Source: an uncultured Pseudomonadota bacterium (GTDB taxonomy: Bacteria > Myxococcota_A > UBA796 > SXON01). Taken from it: a DNA stretch of 64,000 nt. Shown here piece by piece: positions 33,216-41,365 of the stretch. The position numbers and the translations under genes are program-made. How positions within the stretch are numbered: the first letter of the stretch is position 1; the number at the start of each line of letters is the position of its first letter. The notes below the pieces were generated by a model. That model was not told where the DNA came from, did no database searches, and was given only the letters and a program-made list of their open reading frames with translations. The stretch spans positions 1-64,000 of the forward strand of contig CAIQVJ010000028.1 in NCBI GenBank assembly GCA_903875225.1, written 5' to 3'.

Positions 33216-35558
33216 CTACCTGCCCTGGATCACGTACACCGCGCCGGCCATCAGGGCCGTGTGAGGGGCGGCGATCGCGAGGTCGTCCGTGCCGTCGCCG
33301 TTGAAGTCTGCACCGGCCGAGAGCCGGCCGCCGAGGGCGTCCCAGGAGGTCGAGCCCGAGAGGGAGGCGGCGGCGTCGGTCGTCGACAGATCGCCACGTC
33401 CGAACGAGGCGCCGTCGAAGAAGTAGACCATCGACGTGTCCCCCGGGTAGTAGTACCAGTACATCGGCGTGGACGTCACTGCAGGCGCGGGCGCGCCCAC
33501 TGCCAGGTCCATCTCCCCGTCCCCGTTGAAGTCGCCCGCGGAGAGCGCACAGCCGAACGCCGAGTCGCTCTCGCCATTCATCACGACGTCGGCCCCCGTG
33601 GAGATGTCCTCGCCGCGCGATCCGCGAGGATCCAGGAACACATACGCGCTGTCCGACCCGAAGCTGCCGAGCGCGAGATCGAGAGCGCCGGAATTGTCGA
33701 GGTCCACCGCGAGCGCCTGGCCGTAGCCGACCTCATCGTTGTCGTGGGATCCGCGAATGATCCAATCGGCGCGCCCCTCGCCGGAGCCCTGCTGGAACGG
33801 GTCCGAGATGACATACCAGGCGCCCGAATTCGAGCCATTGCCATCGTTGTCCGGCGCGCCGAGGAACAACTCGGGCGTGCCGTCGCCATCGAGATCCCCC
33901 GAACCAACGCCGAGCGAGAGGTAGTCGGAGGCGGTGGAGCCCTCGATGATCCCGCCCGCGTCGTCCAGGTCGTAGGTGCCGACCGCGTCTGCCCCCGAGA
34001 CGACGTAGGCCAGCCCCCGGTAGAACTGGCTCGTGCTGCTCGACGCGTAGGGCTCGGTGAGCACGATGTCGTCCACACCGTCGCCGTCGAAGTCCTGCTC
34101 CACGTAGGGCACTGCCGACCCGTACGCGGTCTCGCCGCCGACCAGCGAGGCCCAGGCGTCACTCGAGTCCACCGGCCCGCTGCTGGTGTCGCCCTCGAAA
34201 ACGTACGCCTTGGCTGCCGCCGGACCGTACCCGTACAGGCCCACGACGAGATCGACCTGGCGATCCCCCGTCTGGTCGCCCATGCGCTGGCCGAGCCCCG
34301 GACCGTACCCCGTGGCCGCGCCGGCATAGCTCGAAACGTCGTAGTCGATGATCGGGCCGTTCGCGGTGGTCGCATCCGGGCCCGAGACCACGTACGCGCC
34401 GGTCGTGGTCGCGGCGACCACGTCGTCGATCCCGTCGCCGTCGAAGTCCCCGACCGTGATCCCCGAGCTCCCGAGGTACCCGCCGGTGGATCCCTCCAGC
34501 ACGCCGCCCGCAGAGTCCTGCACGGCGCCATTGTCGACCATGCCGTCGCAGTTGTTGTCGATGCCGTCCCACACGTCGCCGGCGTTCGGGTTGATGGTGG
34601 CCGAGGCGTCGTTGCAGTCGCCATCTGCCTCGGAGTACCCGTCCCTGTCCTCATCCACGGTGCGGCACTGATCGTTGGCGGCGCCGGGCGTGCCGTAGTC
34701 GCCGTCCGCGAGCGCGGTCGCGGCGTTGCACCACCAGGAGGGCGTGCGGGCCTCGGCGGCGGTGAAGTGATCCGGGTCGAGGTTCAGCGTGGTCCCGGCG
34801 GTGACCGGCCAGGAGTCGTCCCAGGTCACGTCGAAGATCGTCGTCCCGTTGATCTGCAGCCCTAGGTTGTCGGCGTCATCGAGGTGGATGGCATCCCCCC
34901 CGTAGCCATACGCCGCACCCACCCCCCCGTTGGCGGAGTCCGAGGAGTTCGCCGCGAGCACCACGCGACCGCCACCCGCCGGGATGGAGACCGACGCGGC
35001 GATGACGACGTTCTCGGCCCCGCTCAGGATGGTCCAGCCACGAAGATCGATGTTGCGCGCCGAGACGTTCTGCACCTCGAACCACTCCGCGTCACGCTCC
35101 GACCGGGCGAGCGGATGGGTCATGATCTCGGTGATGAGCAGGTCGTTCGGGAGGATGAAGTCCTCGTCCACCGCGCCGTCGCAGTCGTCGTCCACGCCGT
35201 TGTCGGCCTCGACTCCGCCCGGGTAGGCGCTCGCCGCGGTGTCGTCGCAGTCGTCGCCGCCGTAGTTGGCGGCCTCGTGACCGTCGCTGTCCTGATCGAA
35301 GTCGTCGGCCCCGTCGCAATTCTCGTCCACACCGTCGTACCAGACCTCGTCGGCGCCCGGGTGGATGGCGGGATCCGAGTCGTCGCAGTCGTCGCCCCCG
35401 AAGTCCGCGCTGGCGTAGCCGTCTCCGTCCCCGTCGTTCGCGACGGTGGAGTCCCCCGCGGTGTCGTCGCCGAGCTTGACCGAGGTTTCGCAGCCCGGCA
35501 ACAGGGGCAGGGACAGTGCGAGTGCGAGGAGGCCGGGGAGGTGGAGAGGGTGTGACAT
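33216..35558 (-). CDS. MopE-repeat, lamin-tail and FG-GAP lipoprotein
   Basis: A 780-aa predicted lipoprotein (signal MSHPLHLPGLLALALSL, lipobox LLPGCE). It has Asp/Cys MopE units at the start (GGDDCDDSDPAIHPGADE, VDENCDGADD, VDDDCDGAVDED), then a lamin-tail-like domain (DLLITEIMTHP, EWFEVQNVSARNIDLRGW, GGGRVVLAAN), another MopE unit (GDCNDASATINPNAGD, DNNCDGMVD) and at least six FG-GAP repeats (GDFDGDGIDDVVA, QDFDGDGVDDIVL, GDLDGDGTPELFLG, GDFNGDGEMDLAVG, ADFNGDGTDDLAIA). It is a surface or periplasmic calcium-binding adhesion-type protein. ATG 35558 was chosen for the signal peptide and the -10 box just upstream. Confidence 0.85.
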   Translation of the reverse strand: MSHPLHLPGLLALALSLPLLPGCETSVKLGDDTAGDSTVANDGDGDGYASADFGGDDCDDSDPAIHPGADEVWYDGVDENCDGADDFDQDSDGHEAANYGGDDCDDTAASAYPGGVEADNGVDDDCDGAVDEDFILPNDLLITEIMTHPLARSERDAEWFEVQNVSARNIDLRGWTILSGAENVVIAASVSIPAGGGRVVLAANSSDSANGGVGAAYGYGGDAIHLDDADNLGLQINGTTIFDVTWDDSWPVTAGTTLNLDPDHFTAAEARTPSWWCNAATALADGDYGTPGAANDQCRTVDEDRDGYSEADGDCNDASATINPNAGDVWDGIDNNCDGMVDNGAVQDSAGGVLEGSTGGYLGSSGITVGDFDGDGIDDVVAATTTGAYVVSGPDATTANGPIIDYDVSSYAGAATGYGPGLGQRMGDQTGDRQVDLVVGLYGYGPAAAKAYVFEGDTSSGPVDSSDAWASLVGGETAYGSAVPYVEQDFDGDGVDDIVLTEPYASSSTSQFYRGLAYVVSGADAVGTYDLDDAGGIIEGSTASDYLSLGVGSGDLDGDGTPELFLGAPDNDGNGSNSGAWYVISDPFQQGSGEGRADWIIRGSHDNDEVGYGQALAVDLDNSGALDLALGSFGSDSAYVFLDPRGSRGEDISTGADVVMNGESDSAFGCALSAGDFNGDGEMDLAVGAPAPAVTSTPMYWYYYPGDTSMVYFFDGASFGRGDLSTTDAAASLSGSTSWDALGGRLSAGADFNGDGTDDLAIAAPHTALMAGAVYVIQGR

Positions 35559-35571
35559 GCGGCTGAGTATA
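35559..35571 (-). promoter_or_regulatory. Candidate -10 box for a leaderless transcript (reverse)
   Basis: TATACT (complement of 35566-35571) matches the -10 consensus at five of six positions and ends 7 nt before the reverse-strand ATG at 35558. No Shine-Dalgarno sequence. It mirrors the forward box at 35635-35640. Confidence 0.5.
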
Positions 35572-35634
35572 CCGCAAACCTCCCCCCCGAGAGGGGCCCC
35601 ACGATGCGCCCGCGACCGTGTCCTCAGGACGGCG

Positions 35635-35646
35635 TATACTGCGTGC
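35635..35646 (+). promoter_or_regulatory. Candidate -10 box for a leaderless transcript (dpgA-like gene)
   Basis: TATACT (35635-35640) ends 6 nt before the ATG at 35647. No Shine-Dalgarno sequence is present. The -35 region is not recognisable. Confidence 0.5.
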
Positions 35647-36711
35647 ATGCTGGTCGCCTCGCCGCGTCTCCTCGCCATCGGCACTGCGAACCCGCCCGAG
35701 GTCGTGCGCCAGGAGGACCTCCTCGCGCGCTTTCGGGTCGATGACCCGAAGATCCGCTCGCTGTTCACCTCCAGCCACATCCGCACGCGCCACCTCTACC
35801 TGCCCGAAGCAGGGCCGGACGGCGCGCCCCACGAGACCCAGGGCCAGCTTCTCGCGAAGCACAAGTGGGGTGCGTTGCAGATCGGGCCGCAGGCCGTGGA
35901 GGCCTGCCTCTCGCAGGTCCAGCTAACGGTCCGCGACATCGACCACCTCATCTGCATCACCACCACCGGCTTCCTGGCCCCCGGGCTCACGGCGCTCCTG
36001 ATGAAGGAGATGGGCTTTCGCGAGGACTGCTCACGGGCCGACATCGTGGGGATGGGCTGCAACGCCGGACTGAACGGGCTCAACCTCGCCACCGCGTGGG
36101 CCTCCGCCAACCCGGGGAAGAACGCGTTGATGGTGTGCATCGAGATCTGCTCCGCGGTCTACGTGTTCGACAACACCATGCGCACCGCGATCGTGAACTC
36201 CCTGTTCGGTGATGGCGCTGCGGCTGTGCTGGTCCGCGCCTCGGCCCTCGACGAACAGGGACCGCCCCTGGCGCGCGTGCTCGGGTTCTCGAGCCACCTC
36301 ATCCCCCAGGCGTCGGACGCCATGCGGTTCGACTGGGACGACGACGCCGGGAAGCTGAGCTTCTTCCTGGACCGGGACATCCCCTACGTCGTGGGCGCGA
36401 ACGCCCCGAAGCCCGTCGGCCGCCTGCTCGCCCAGCACGGGCTGAAAAAGCGGCACATCGCCCACTGGATCGTCCATTCCGGCGGGAGGAAGGTGGTGGA
36501 CGCGATCAAGTACAACCTCGGGCTCTCCGACTACGACGTGCGCCACACGCACTCGGTCCTGCGCGACTTCGGGAACCTGTCGAGCGGCTCGTTCCTGTTC
36601 AGCTACAAACGCCTGATGGCCGAAGGCAAGGTTCGGCGCGGCGACTTTGGGATCATGATGACCATGGGCCCGGGCAGCACCATCGAAACCGCGCTCATCC
36701 GCTGGAGTTGA
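35647..36711 (+). CDS. dpgA: Type III polyketide synthase, DpgA-like
   Basis: A 354-aa chalcone-synthase-family enzyme. The Cys-His-Asn triad is intact: Cys138 in GMGCNAGLNGL, His277 in WIVHSGGRK, Asn310 in RDFGNLSSGS. MGPGS near the end is the family C-terminal signature. It condenses malonyl-CoA units with no acyl carrier protein. The sequence style (GTANPP start, GMGCNAGLN, SVLRDFGN) and an enoyl-CoA hydratase-like partner gene 4 bp downstream point to DpgA, which makes 3,5-dihydroxyphenylacetyl-CoA, but no dpgC oxygenase is present, so the product could be another resorcinol. ATG 35647 has a -10 box directly upstream. The symbol is tentative. Confidence 0.8.
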   Translation: MLVASPRLLAIGTANPPEVVRQEDLLARFRVDDPKIRSLFTSSHIRTRHLYLPEAGPDGAPHETQGQLLAKHKWGALQIGPQAVEACLSQVQLTVRDIDHLICITTTGFLAPGLTALLMKEMGFREDCSRADIVGMGCNAGLNGLNLATAWASANPGKNALMVCIEICSAVYVFDNTMRTAIVNSLFGDGAAAVLVRASALDEQGPPLARVLGFSSHLIPQASDAMRFDWDDDAGKLSFFLDRDIPYVVGANAPKPVGRLLAQHGLKKRHIAHWIVHSGGRKVVDAIKYNLGLSDYDVRHTHSVLRDFGNLSSGSFLFSYKRLMAEGKVRRGDFGIMMTMGPGSTIETALIRWS

Positions 36712-36714
36712 AGC

Positions 36715-37428
36715 ATGTCAAGGACCGACGCCCTCGAGACCATCCGCTACGAAGATGACGGCGACATCGCCACCATCCGCCTCGTCCGGCCCCGGATCAA
36801 CGTCCGGCAGCTCAGCGAGATCGAGCGGGTGGTGGACGTGCTGGAGGACAGCTCGAAGGCCTCCCTGGTGATCTTCCGGGGAGCGAGCGAGGGGATCGAT
36901 TTCGCGGACTTCGACCCGAAGGTGGGGCTCGACATCCACGGCTTCAACAAGTGGGAGAAGCTGCTGCGGCGGATCGAACAACTGGAGAAGGTCACCGCGT
37001 GCTTCGCCGAGGGTGACCTCACCGGCGGCGGGTTCCAGCTCCTGCTCACCTGCGACGTCCGGAGCGCCCGGCCGGGCGTGCACTTTCGGCTGCCGGAGGT
37101 CCAGATGGGCTTCCTGCCGGGGATGGCGACCTGGCGGCTCGCTCGGTACGTCGGCTTCGGACACGCGCGCCGGCTGATCCTTCGCGGCGATGCCGTCGGC
37201 ACGGACGAAGCCGTCCGGCTGGGCCTGATCGACGAGGTACGGGAAGACCTCGACCACGCAGACCTCCGCGCGCACTACCGTCCCGAGACCGCCCTCGCAG
37301 CAGTGCTGGCCCGCCGCCTCCTGCTCGAGAGCGGGGAGACCCAGTTCGAGGATGCGCTGGGCAACCTGCTCGCGGCGCAGTTCCGGGCGATCAGCCAGAG
37401 CGCGTTCCTGGAGAACCTGAAGCGGTGA
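36715..37428 (+). CDS. Enoyl-CoA hydratase/isomerase-like protein (DpgB/DpgD-like)
   Basis: A 237-aa crotonase-fold protein. The oxyanion-hole segments look altered: FRGASEGIDFADFDP in place of the usual AGAD loop, and EGDLTGGGFQLLLTCDVRSARP, which retains the GGG helix cap. The C terminus is degenerate compared with standard hydratases. In the dihydroxyphenylglycine pathway two crotonases (DpgB and DpgD) assist DpgA, so this gene, 4 bp downstream of the type III PKS, probably helps aromatise or dehydrate its product. It has no other partners before the convergent DUF6174 gene. Confidence 0.75.
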   Translation: MSRTDALETIRYEDDGDIATIRLVRPRINVRQLSEIERVVDVLEDSSKASLVIFRGASEGIDFADFDPKVGLDIHGFNKWEKLLRRIEQLEKVTACFAEGDLTGGGFQLLLTCDVRSARPGVHFRLPEVQMGFLPGMATWRLARYVGFGHARRLILRGDAVGTDEAVRLGLIDEVREDLDHADLRAHYRPETALAAVLARRLLLESGETQFEDALGNLLAAQFRAISQSAFLENLKR

Positions 37429-37437
37429 GCCCGGCGT

Positions 37438-37454
37438 TCCGGTCGATGACCGGA
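37438..37454. terminator. Hairpin between convergent genes
   Basis: Perfect 7-bp arms TCCGGTC/GACCGGA close a 3-nt loop 10 bp after the stop at 37428. A second small hairpin, AGCCC/GGGCT (37459-37471), overlaps the stop of the convergent gene. No U-tract on either strand; probably a bidirectional terminator. Confidence 0.4.
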
Positions 37455-37462
37455 TTCAAGCC

Positions 37463-37849
37463 CTACGGGCTGCTCTCCGTGAGGTCTTTGGCCTCGAACC
37501 CGTACTCCTCGTCCATCGCGTTGGCCATGGGGTCGACGTCGAGCATCGTCGGGTACCCCAGCACGGCGTCGTAGGAGACGTCGAAGGCATCCGGATCGCT
37601 CTCGATCGCGCTGCGAACCGTGTCGAAGAGCCCCTCGACCGTGCTGGCCTCGGGCAGCTCCGGCGTGGACCCCACGACTTCGCCGCCCTGCACCTCGACG
37701 GCGGAGGGCGTGCCTCCCTCGGGGCAGAAGCACTGCCAGGTGAGCGTGTACGTGTAGTCGGTGATCCCCGCTTCCGCCCAGCGCTGTTCGGCATCGTCGA
37801 GCTCCGCGGTGGGTTGGGGGGTGACACAGGCGAGCAGCATGAGGAACAT
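37463..37849 (-). CDS. DUF6174-type lipoprotein
   Basis: A 128-aa protein with a very short lipoprotein leader (MFLMLLAC). The mature part has the DUF6174 pattern: DYTYTLTWQCFCPEG, GGEVVGS, TVEGLFDTVRSAI, VSYDAVLGYPTMLDVDP and DEEYGFEAKDL. The role of the family is unknown; the proteins are usually secreted. GGAGAAG lies upstream of the ATG at 37849. It is the last gene after the rlmH operon, with a 64-bp gap. Confidence 0.75.
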   Translation of the reverse strand: MFLMLLACVTPQPTAELDDAEQRWAEAGITDYTYTLTWQCFCPEGGTPSAVEVQGGEVVGSTPELPEASTVEGLFDTVRSAIESDPDAFDVSYDAVLGYPTMLDVDPMANAMDEEYGFEAKDLTESSP

Positions 37850-37913
37850 CGATCTTCTCCGTGGAGTACACGAGCAAGCACGCGGCGTGCCGGCCCTCGG
37901 GAGCCCCCCCGGG

Positions 37914-38357
37914 TCACCCGTGATGGTACGGCTCCCCCGCCCGGATGGTGCACGCCCGGTACACCTGCTCGAACAGCACCACCCGCGCGACGGCGTGGTT
38001 GAGCACCATCGGCGAGAGCGACAGCACGGTTCGCGCGCTCTTCCGCACACCGTCCGGGTGCCCGTACGCACCGCCGAGCGCGAACCAGAGCGTCGTCAGG
38101 CCCGAGTCCGCCGCCGCGTCGAGCAGCTTCGCGACCCCCTCGCTCGAGCGGCTCTCGCCCCGCTCGTCCACCACGACCAGCCATGAGCGTGCGGGCAGGG
38201 CGGCGAGCAGGCGGGCGCCGTCCTCCTCTGCGGTCCCAGGCTTGAACACGCGGTCTTCGAACGGAAAATGGCGTTGGATCCGCGAACCGTAGTCCAGGGC
38301 TGCGGCATCGGCCCAGGGCGTCTTGCCCCCGCGCACCCCCGAGATGACGATCCTCAC
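37914..38357 (-). CDS. rlmH: 23S rRNA (pseudouridine-1915-N3)-methyltransferase RlmH
   Basis: A 147-aa SPOUT methyltransferase that methylates pseudouridine 1915 in helix 69 of 23S rRNA. Family signatures are LGGAYGHPDGVR (knot loop), LSLSPMVLNHAVARVVLFEQVYRA split across the C-terminal helices, and the terminal RAGEPYHHG. Starts at GTG 38357, overlapping the rsfS stop by 4 bp, so translation is coupled. The neighbour pair rsfS-rlmH is conserved widely in bacteria. Confidence 0.95.
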   Translation of the reverse strand: MRIVISGVRGGKTPWADAAALDYGSRIQRHFPFEDRVFKPGTAEEDGARLLAALPARSWLVVVDERGESRSSEGVAKLLDAAADSGLTTLWFALGGAYGHPDGVRKSARTVLSLSPMVLNHAVARVVLFEQVYRACTIRAGEPYHHG

Positions 38358-38761
38358 GCCTTCGGCGGAGCCGGGACGTCGAGGTTCACCGTGATGCGGG
38401 GCGCATCGCCCCACAGCCCGTCGAGGTCGTAGAAGCCGCGCATCGGCTCGTCGAACACGTGCACGACGATCTCCCCGAAGTCGATCAGCACCCACCGACC
38501 GGCGTCCATGCCCTCGACCCCGATCGGGCGCACGTTCTTCGTCCGGAGCTCGTCGATCACGCCCTGCGCGATGGCGGTCACCTGCCGCCGGTTGGTCCCG
38601 TGGCACACGATGAAGGCATCGCAGAACGAGGAGACGACATGCAGATCGTAGATGCACACGTCTTCGGCCTTGCGGGCGGCAGCTGCGCGCGCCGCCACCG
38701 TCGCAAGCTCCAACGAGGAGGGATCGAGAGGTTCATGCGGCACGGGCTGGGTCTGGGTCAT
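38354..38761 (-). CDS. rsfS: Ribosomal silencing factor RsfS
   Basis: A 135-aa RsfS/YbeB/Iojap protein, which binds L14 and blocks subunit joining when nutrients are limiting. The typical core is present: KAEDVCIYDLHVVSSFCDAF, VCHGTNRRQVTAIAQGV, VRPIGVEGMDAGRWVLIDFG and VVHVFDEPMRGFYDLDGLWGD. Its ATG overlaps the upstream lipoprotein stop (ATGA), and its stop overlaps the rlmH start. Confidence 0.95.
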   Translation of the reverse strand: MTQTQPVPHEPLDPSSLELATVAARAAAARKAEDVCIYDLHVVSSFCDAFIVCHGTNRRQVTAIAQGVIDELRTKNVRPIGVEGMDAGRWVLIDFGEIVVHVFDEPMRGFYDLDGLWGDAPRITVNLDVPAPPKA

Positions 38762-39504
38762 GGAGCTCCGGGGAGAGGCGAGGCGGCGGGCGGGACTGCT
38801 ACGCCGGGATCCTGGCCGAGGCCAGTGACAGCGAGCTTGACGTTGAAGGTTCGCGACCGGGAGGCATCCCCGGGCGTAGCGCTCTGGACAGTCACGTCCG
38901 CCAACAGGCGGACTGCTGTCTCCGAGTCGATCCAGACGGTGCCGGAGAGCGCCACCGGCTCCATCGCCGGGCCGAAGGAGCGATGGGCGACTACCGTGGC
39001 GGCCGGCGCGAGCGAGACGTCGTGGCGTACCGCAGCGCGCCCGTCCACGGTCTCGGGAACGCCCGCTCCATACTGGATGCGGCCGCCGGTCAGCGCGACG
39101 ACGTCCTCCCACGGATCCCACGCCAGCCCCAACTGCGCGCGCAGCGGCTCCGGGTCCCCCTTCAAGGTCAGCAGCCCACCCGAGAGGCTCTCCCACGCAC
39201 TGCCCTCGTTCACGAGCCAGTGCGTCGTCGGGCGTCCATCGGTCAAGCTCTCGTACTCCCAGTGGTCGCGGTCCTTCCATTTGAGTGAGACGGCAGACTC
39301 CCTGAGCACCTTTCCGCCCGTCGTGACGCGCTCGTCGTGCGCGCTCGACTGGAGGGTGAACCCACCGAGGTCCTGAACCGTCTCGAACGTGACCTTCTGC
39401 GACGCCACCTCCGGGGGCACCACCGGAACGACAGGCGACGAGCCACTGCACGCGAGAGGGCCGAAGACGAGTCCGACCGCACACGTCCATCCGCTACCGT
39501 TCAC
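38758..39504 (-). CDS. Lipoprotein inserted between obgE and rsfS
   Basis: A 248-aa predicted lipoprotein of unrecognised family. The GTG start at 39504 gives a signal peptide with lipobox FGPLACSG; the longer frame would start deep inside obgE. The mature part is beta-rich, with alternating strands (VTFETVQDLGGFTLQSS, AVSLKWKDRDHWEYESL, ALSGTVWIDSETAVRLLADVTV, RTFNVKLAVTGLG), somewhat like lipoprotein-carrier (LolA/LolB-type) or outer-membrane folds, but I cannot assign it. It overlaps obgE by 11 bp and rsfS by 4 bp, so it is part of the operon. Confidence 0.65.
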   Translation of the reverse strand: MNGSGWTCAVGLVFGPLACSGSSPVVPVVPPEVASQKVTFETVQDLGGFTLQSSAHDERVTTGGKVLRESAVSLKWKDRDHWEYESLTDGRPTTHWLVNEGSAWESLSGGLLTLKGDPEPLRAQLGLAWDPWEDVVALTGGRIQYGAGVPETVDGRAAVRHDVSLAPAATVVAHRSFGPAMEPVALSGTVWIDSETAVRLLADVTVQSATPGDASRSRTFNVKLAVTGLGQDPGVAVPPAASPLPGAP

Positions 39505-40510
39505 GCAGATCCGTGAGCGTGGCCCAGATACGTCGGACGAGCGCCTGGACACCCTCCCCGGTCACCGCCGAGATCACGAGTGCATCGGCCGGAAAGATGG
39601 CCCGGGCGGCCTCGATGTACTCGGGCGGGACGGCATCGGACTGGGTGAGCACCACGATCTCGGGACGGGTGAGCATGTCCGCATCATAGCGCCGAAGTTC
39701 GTCACGCAACACGTTGTATCGAGCGAGCAGCGCGGCGGGGTCCGGAGCCTCCAGGCTCACGTCTTCGGCGAGCGAGACCAGGTGCAGGAACACCTTGGTG
39801 CGATCGACGTGCCGCAGGAACTGGTGGCCGAGGCCCTTGCCCTCCGCGGCGCCCTCGATGAGCCCGGGGATGTCGGCGACCACGAAGCTGCCGGAGTCGC
39901 CCATCTGCACGACGCCCAGGTTCGGGGTGAGCGTCGTGAACGGGTAGTCCGCGATCCGCGGCCGCGCGGCCGAGATGCGGGAGATGAGGGTGGACTTTCC
40001 GGCGTTCGGAAATCCGAGCAGCCCCACGTCTGCGAGGAGCTTGAGCTCGAGCCGCAGATGGAGCGTTCGCCCCGGCTCTCCGGGCGTCGTCTGTCGGGGG
40101 GCCCGGTTCGTGCTCGTCTTGAAGTGCGTGTTCCCGAGCCCGCCCTTGCCACCCTGGGAGGCCACGCGGCGCTCGCCCGAGGTGAGCAGCTCGAAGAGCA
40201 GCAGGTCCTCGGTCCGATCATAGACCATGGTGCCGACCGGCACGTGGATCTCGAGATCCTTGCCGCGCGCGCCCGTCCGAAGCCGGTACTGCCCATGCTC
40301 GCCGTCCTCGGCAGCCCACTGGGTTCGGTGACGGAGGTCGAGCAGCGTGCCCACGCCTTCGTCCGCCACGAAGATGACAGAACCGCCGTCCCCTCCGTCG
40401 CCGCCGTCGGGGCCGCCCATCGGGACGTACTTCTCCTTGCGGAACGAAGAACTCCCGCGACCGCCCCTGCCACTGGTGACAGAGAGCTCTACTTCGTCGA
40501 TGAAGCGCAT
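39494..40510 (-). CDS. obgE: GTPase ObgE/CgtA
   Basis: A 338-aa Obg GTPase. It has the Gly-rich Obg fold (FIDEVELSVTSGRGGRGSSS, then GGPDGGDGGDGGSVIFVAD), then the G domain with G1 GFPNAGKST, G3 DIPGLIEGA, G4 as LTQSDA instead of NKxD (ALSE-type variation), and G5 SAVTGEG. Obg acts in 50S assembly and the stringent response. It lacks the C-terminal OCT extension seen in Firmicutes. Follows rpmA by 72 bp in the conserved rplU-rpmA-obgE order. Confidence 0.96.
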   Translation of the reverse strand: MRFIDEVELSVTSGRGGRGSSSFRKEKYVPMGGPDGGDGGDGGSVIFVADEGVGTLLDLRHRTQWAAEDGEHGQYRLRTGARGKDLEIHVPVGTMVYDRTEDLLLFELLTSGERRVASQGGKGGLGNTHFKTSTNRAPRQTTPGEPGRTLHLRLELKLLADVGLLGFPNAGKSTLISRISAARPRIADYPFTTLTPNLGVVQMGDSGSFVVADIPGLIEGAAEGKGLGHQFLRHVDRTKVFLHLVSLAEDVSLEAPDPAALLARYNVLRDELRRYDADMLTRPEIVVLTQSDAVPPEYIEAARAIFPADALVISAVTGEGVQALVRRIWATLTDLRER

Positions 40511-40582
40511 GTCAGACCGTCCCGAGAGTCGAGTGGCGAGTCAGGACCGGTCGCCCGCTCGGGCGAACGGCGCTGCACCGCA

Positions 40583-40840
40583 CTACGCCTCGGCCGGAAG
40601 GACCGAAATGAAGCTCTTGTTCTGCTTGGAATGGAACTTCACGGTACCGTCGGAGGTCGCGAACAAGGTCCAGTCGCGGCCGATGCCCACGTTCTTGCCG
40701 GCGTGGAACACGGTCCCGAGCTGGCGAACGAGGATGCTGCCGGAGGTGACGACCTGTCCGTCGTGACGCTTGACGCCGCGGTACTGCGGGTTGGAGTCAC
40801 GGCCGTTGCGGGATGAGCCTTGGCCCTTTTTGTGTGCCAT
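40583..40840 (-). CDS. rpmA: 50S ribosomal protein L27
   Basis: An 85-aa L27 with the signature [18 protein letters not shown] at the N terminus and [15 protein letters not shown] in the core, ending [10 protein letters not shown]27 extends into the peptidyl-transferase centre. The N-terminal start is the mature form (no cleaved extension). Upstream of obgE and 74 bp downstream of rplU. Confidence 0.97.
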   Translation of the reverse strand: MAHKKGQGSSRNGRDSNPQYRGVKRHDGQVVTSGSILVRQLGTVFHAGKNVGIGRDWTLFATSDGTVKFHSKQNKSFISVLPAEA

Positions 40841-40914
40841 GGAGGTGTCCTCTTATCGTATTACGATGCGGAATTGTATGGATGGGCGCACGCTTCTGGC
40901 GCGCGCCCGGATCG

Positions 40915-41223
40915 TCAGACGCTGATCGCGTCGATCTTGAGGACGCTGAGGCTCGCGCGCCCGTTCTTCTGCTTGCGACGGCGCTGCCGATGGAGGTAGC
41001 GCATCCCCTCCGTCTTCGCGCCCTTGTCGTGCGAGACGACAGTCGCGGAGACCGCGGCGCCAGCGACGGTGGGCGTGCCCACCCGAACGCCGTCCCCGCC
41101 CACGAGCAGCACCTGATCGAGCTGGACCGATGAGCCCACCTCGGCGGCTACACGATCCACGACAAGGGTTGAACCCTCCGACACACGATACTGCTTACCA
41201 CCAGAGACAACAACGGCGTACAT
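40915..41223 (-). CDS. rplU: 50S ribosomal protein L21
   Basis: A 102-aa L21 beginning [20 protein letters not shown], with [15 protein letters not shown] and the basic [19 protein letters not shown] segment near the C terminus. It binds 23S rRNA. AGGAA precedes the ATG by about 9 nt. First gene of the rplU-rpmA-obgE operon, with a sigma-70-like promoter upstream. Confidence 0.97.
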   Translation of the reverse strand: MYAVVVSGGKQYRVSEGSTLVVDRVAAEVGSSVQLDQVLLVGGDGVRVGTPTVAGAAVSATVVSHDKGAKTEGMRYLHRQRRRKQKNGRASLSVLKIDAISV

Positions 41224-41251
41224 GATCGACCTTTCCTGAAAGCCGGGCGGG

Positions 41252-41278
41252 CTTATGTGCCTCGACGGCGGGTGTCAA
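41252..41278 (-). promoter_or_regulatory. Sigma-70-like promoter of rplU operon
   Basis: On the reverse strand, TTGACA (complement of 41273-41278) is a perfect -35 box and CATAAG (complement of 41252-41257) is a four-of-six -10 box, 15 bp apart, ending 28 nt before the rplU ATG at 41223. The spacer is shorter than the usual 17 bp. The 142-bp gap to the next gene shows nothing else clear. Confidence 0.5.
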
Positions 41279-41365
41279 GGCCCAGCGCGCGGGACGAGCG
41301 GAATGCTCGCCGGAACGGGCGGGGCGGAACGGTCGCGAGGCGTGCAGCAGGATAACTCCCGCGCG

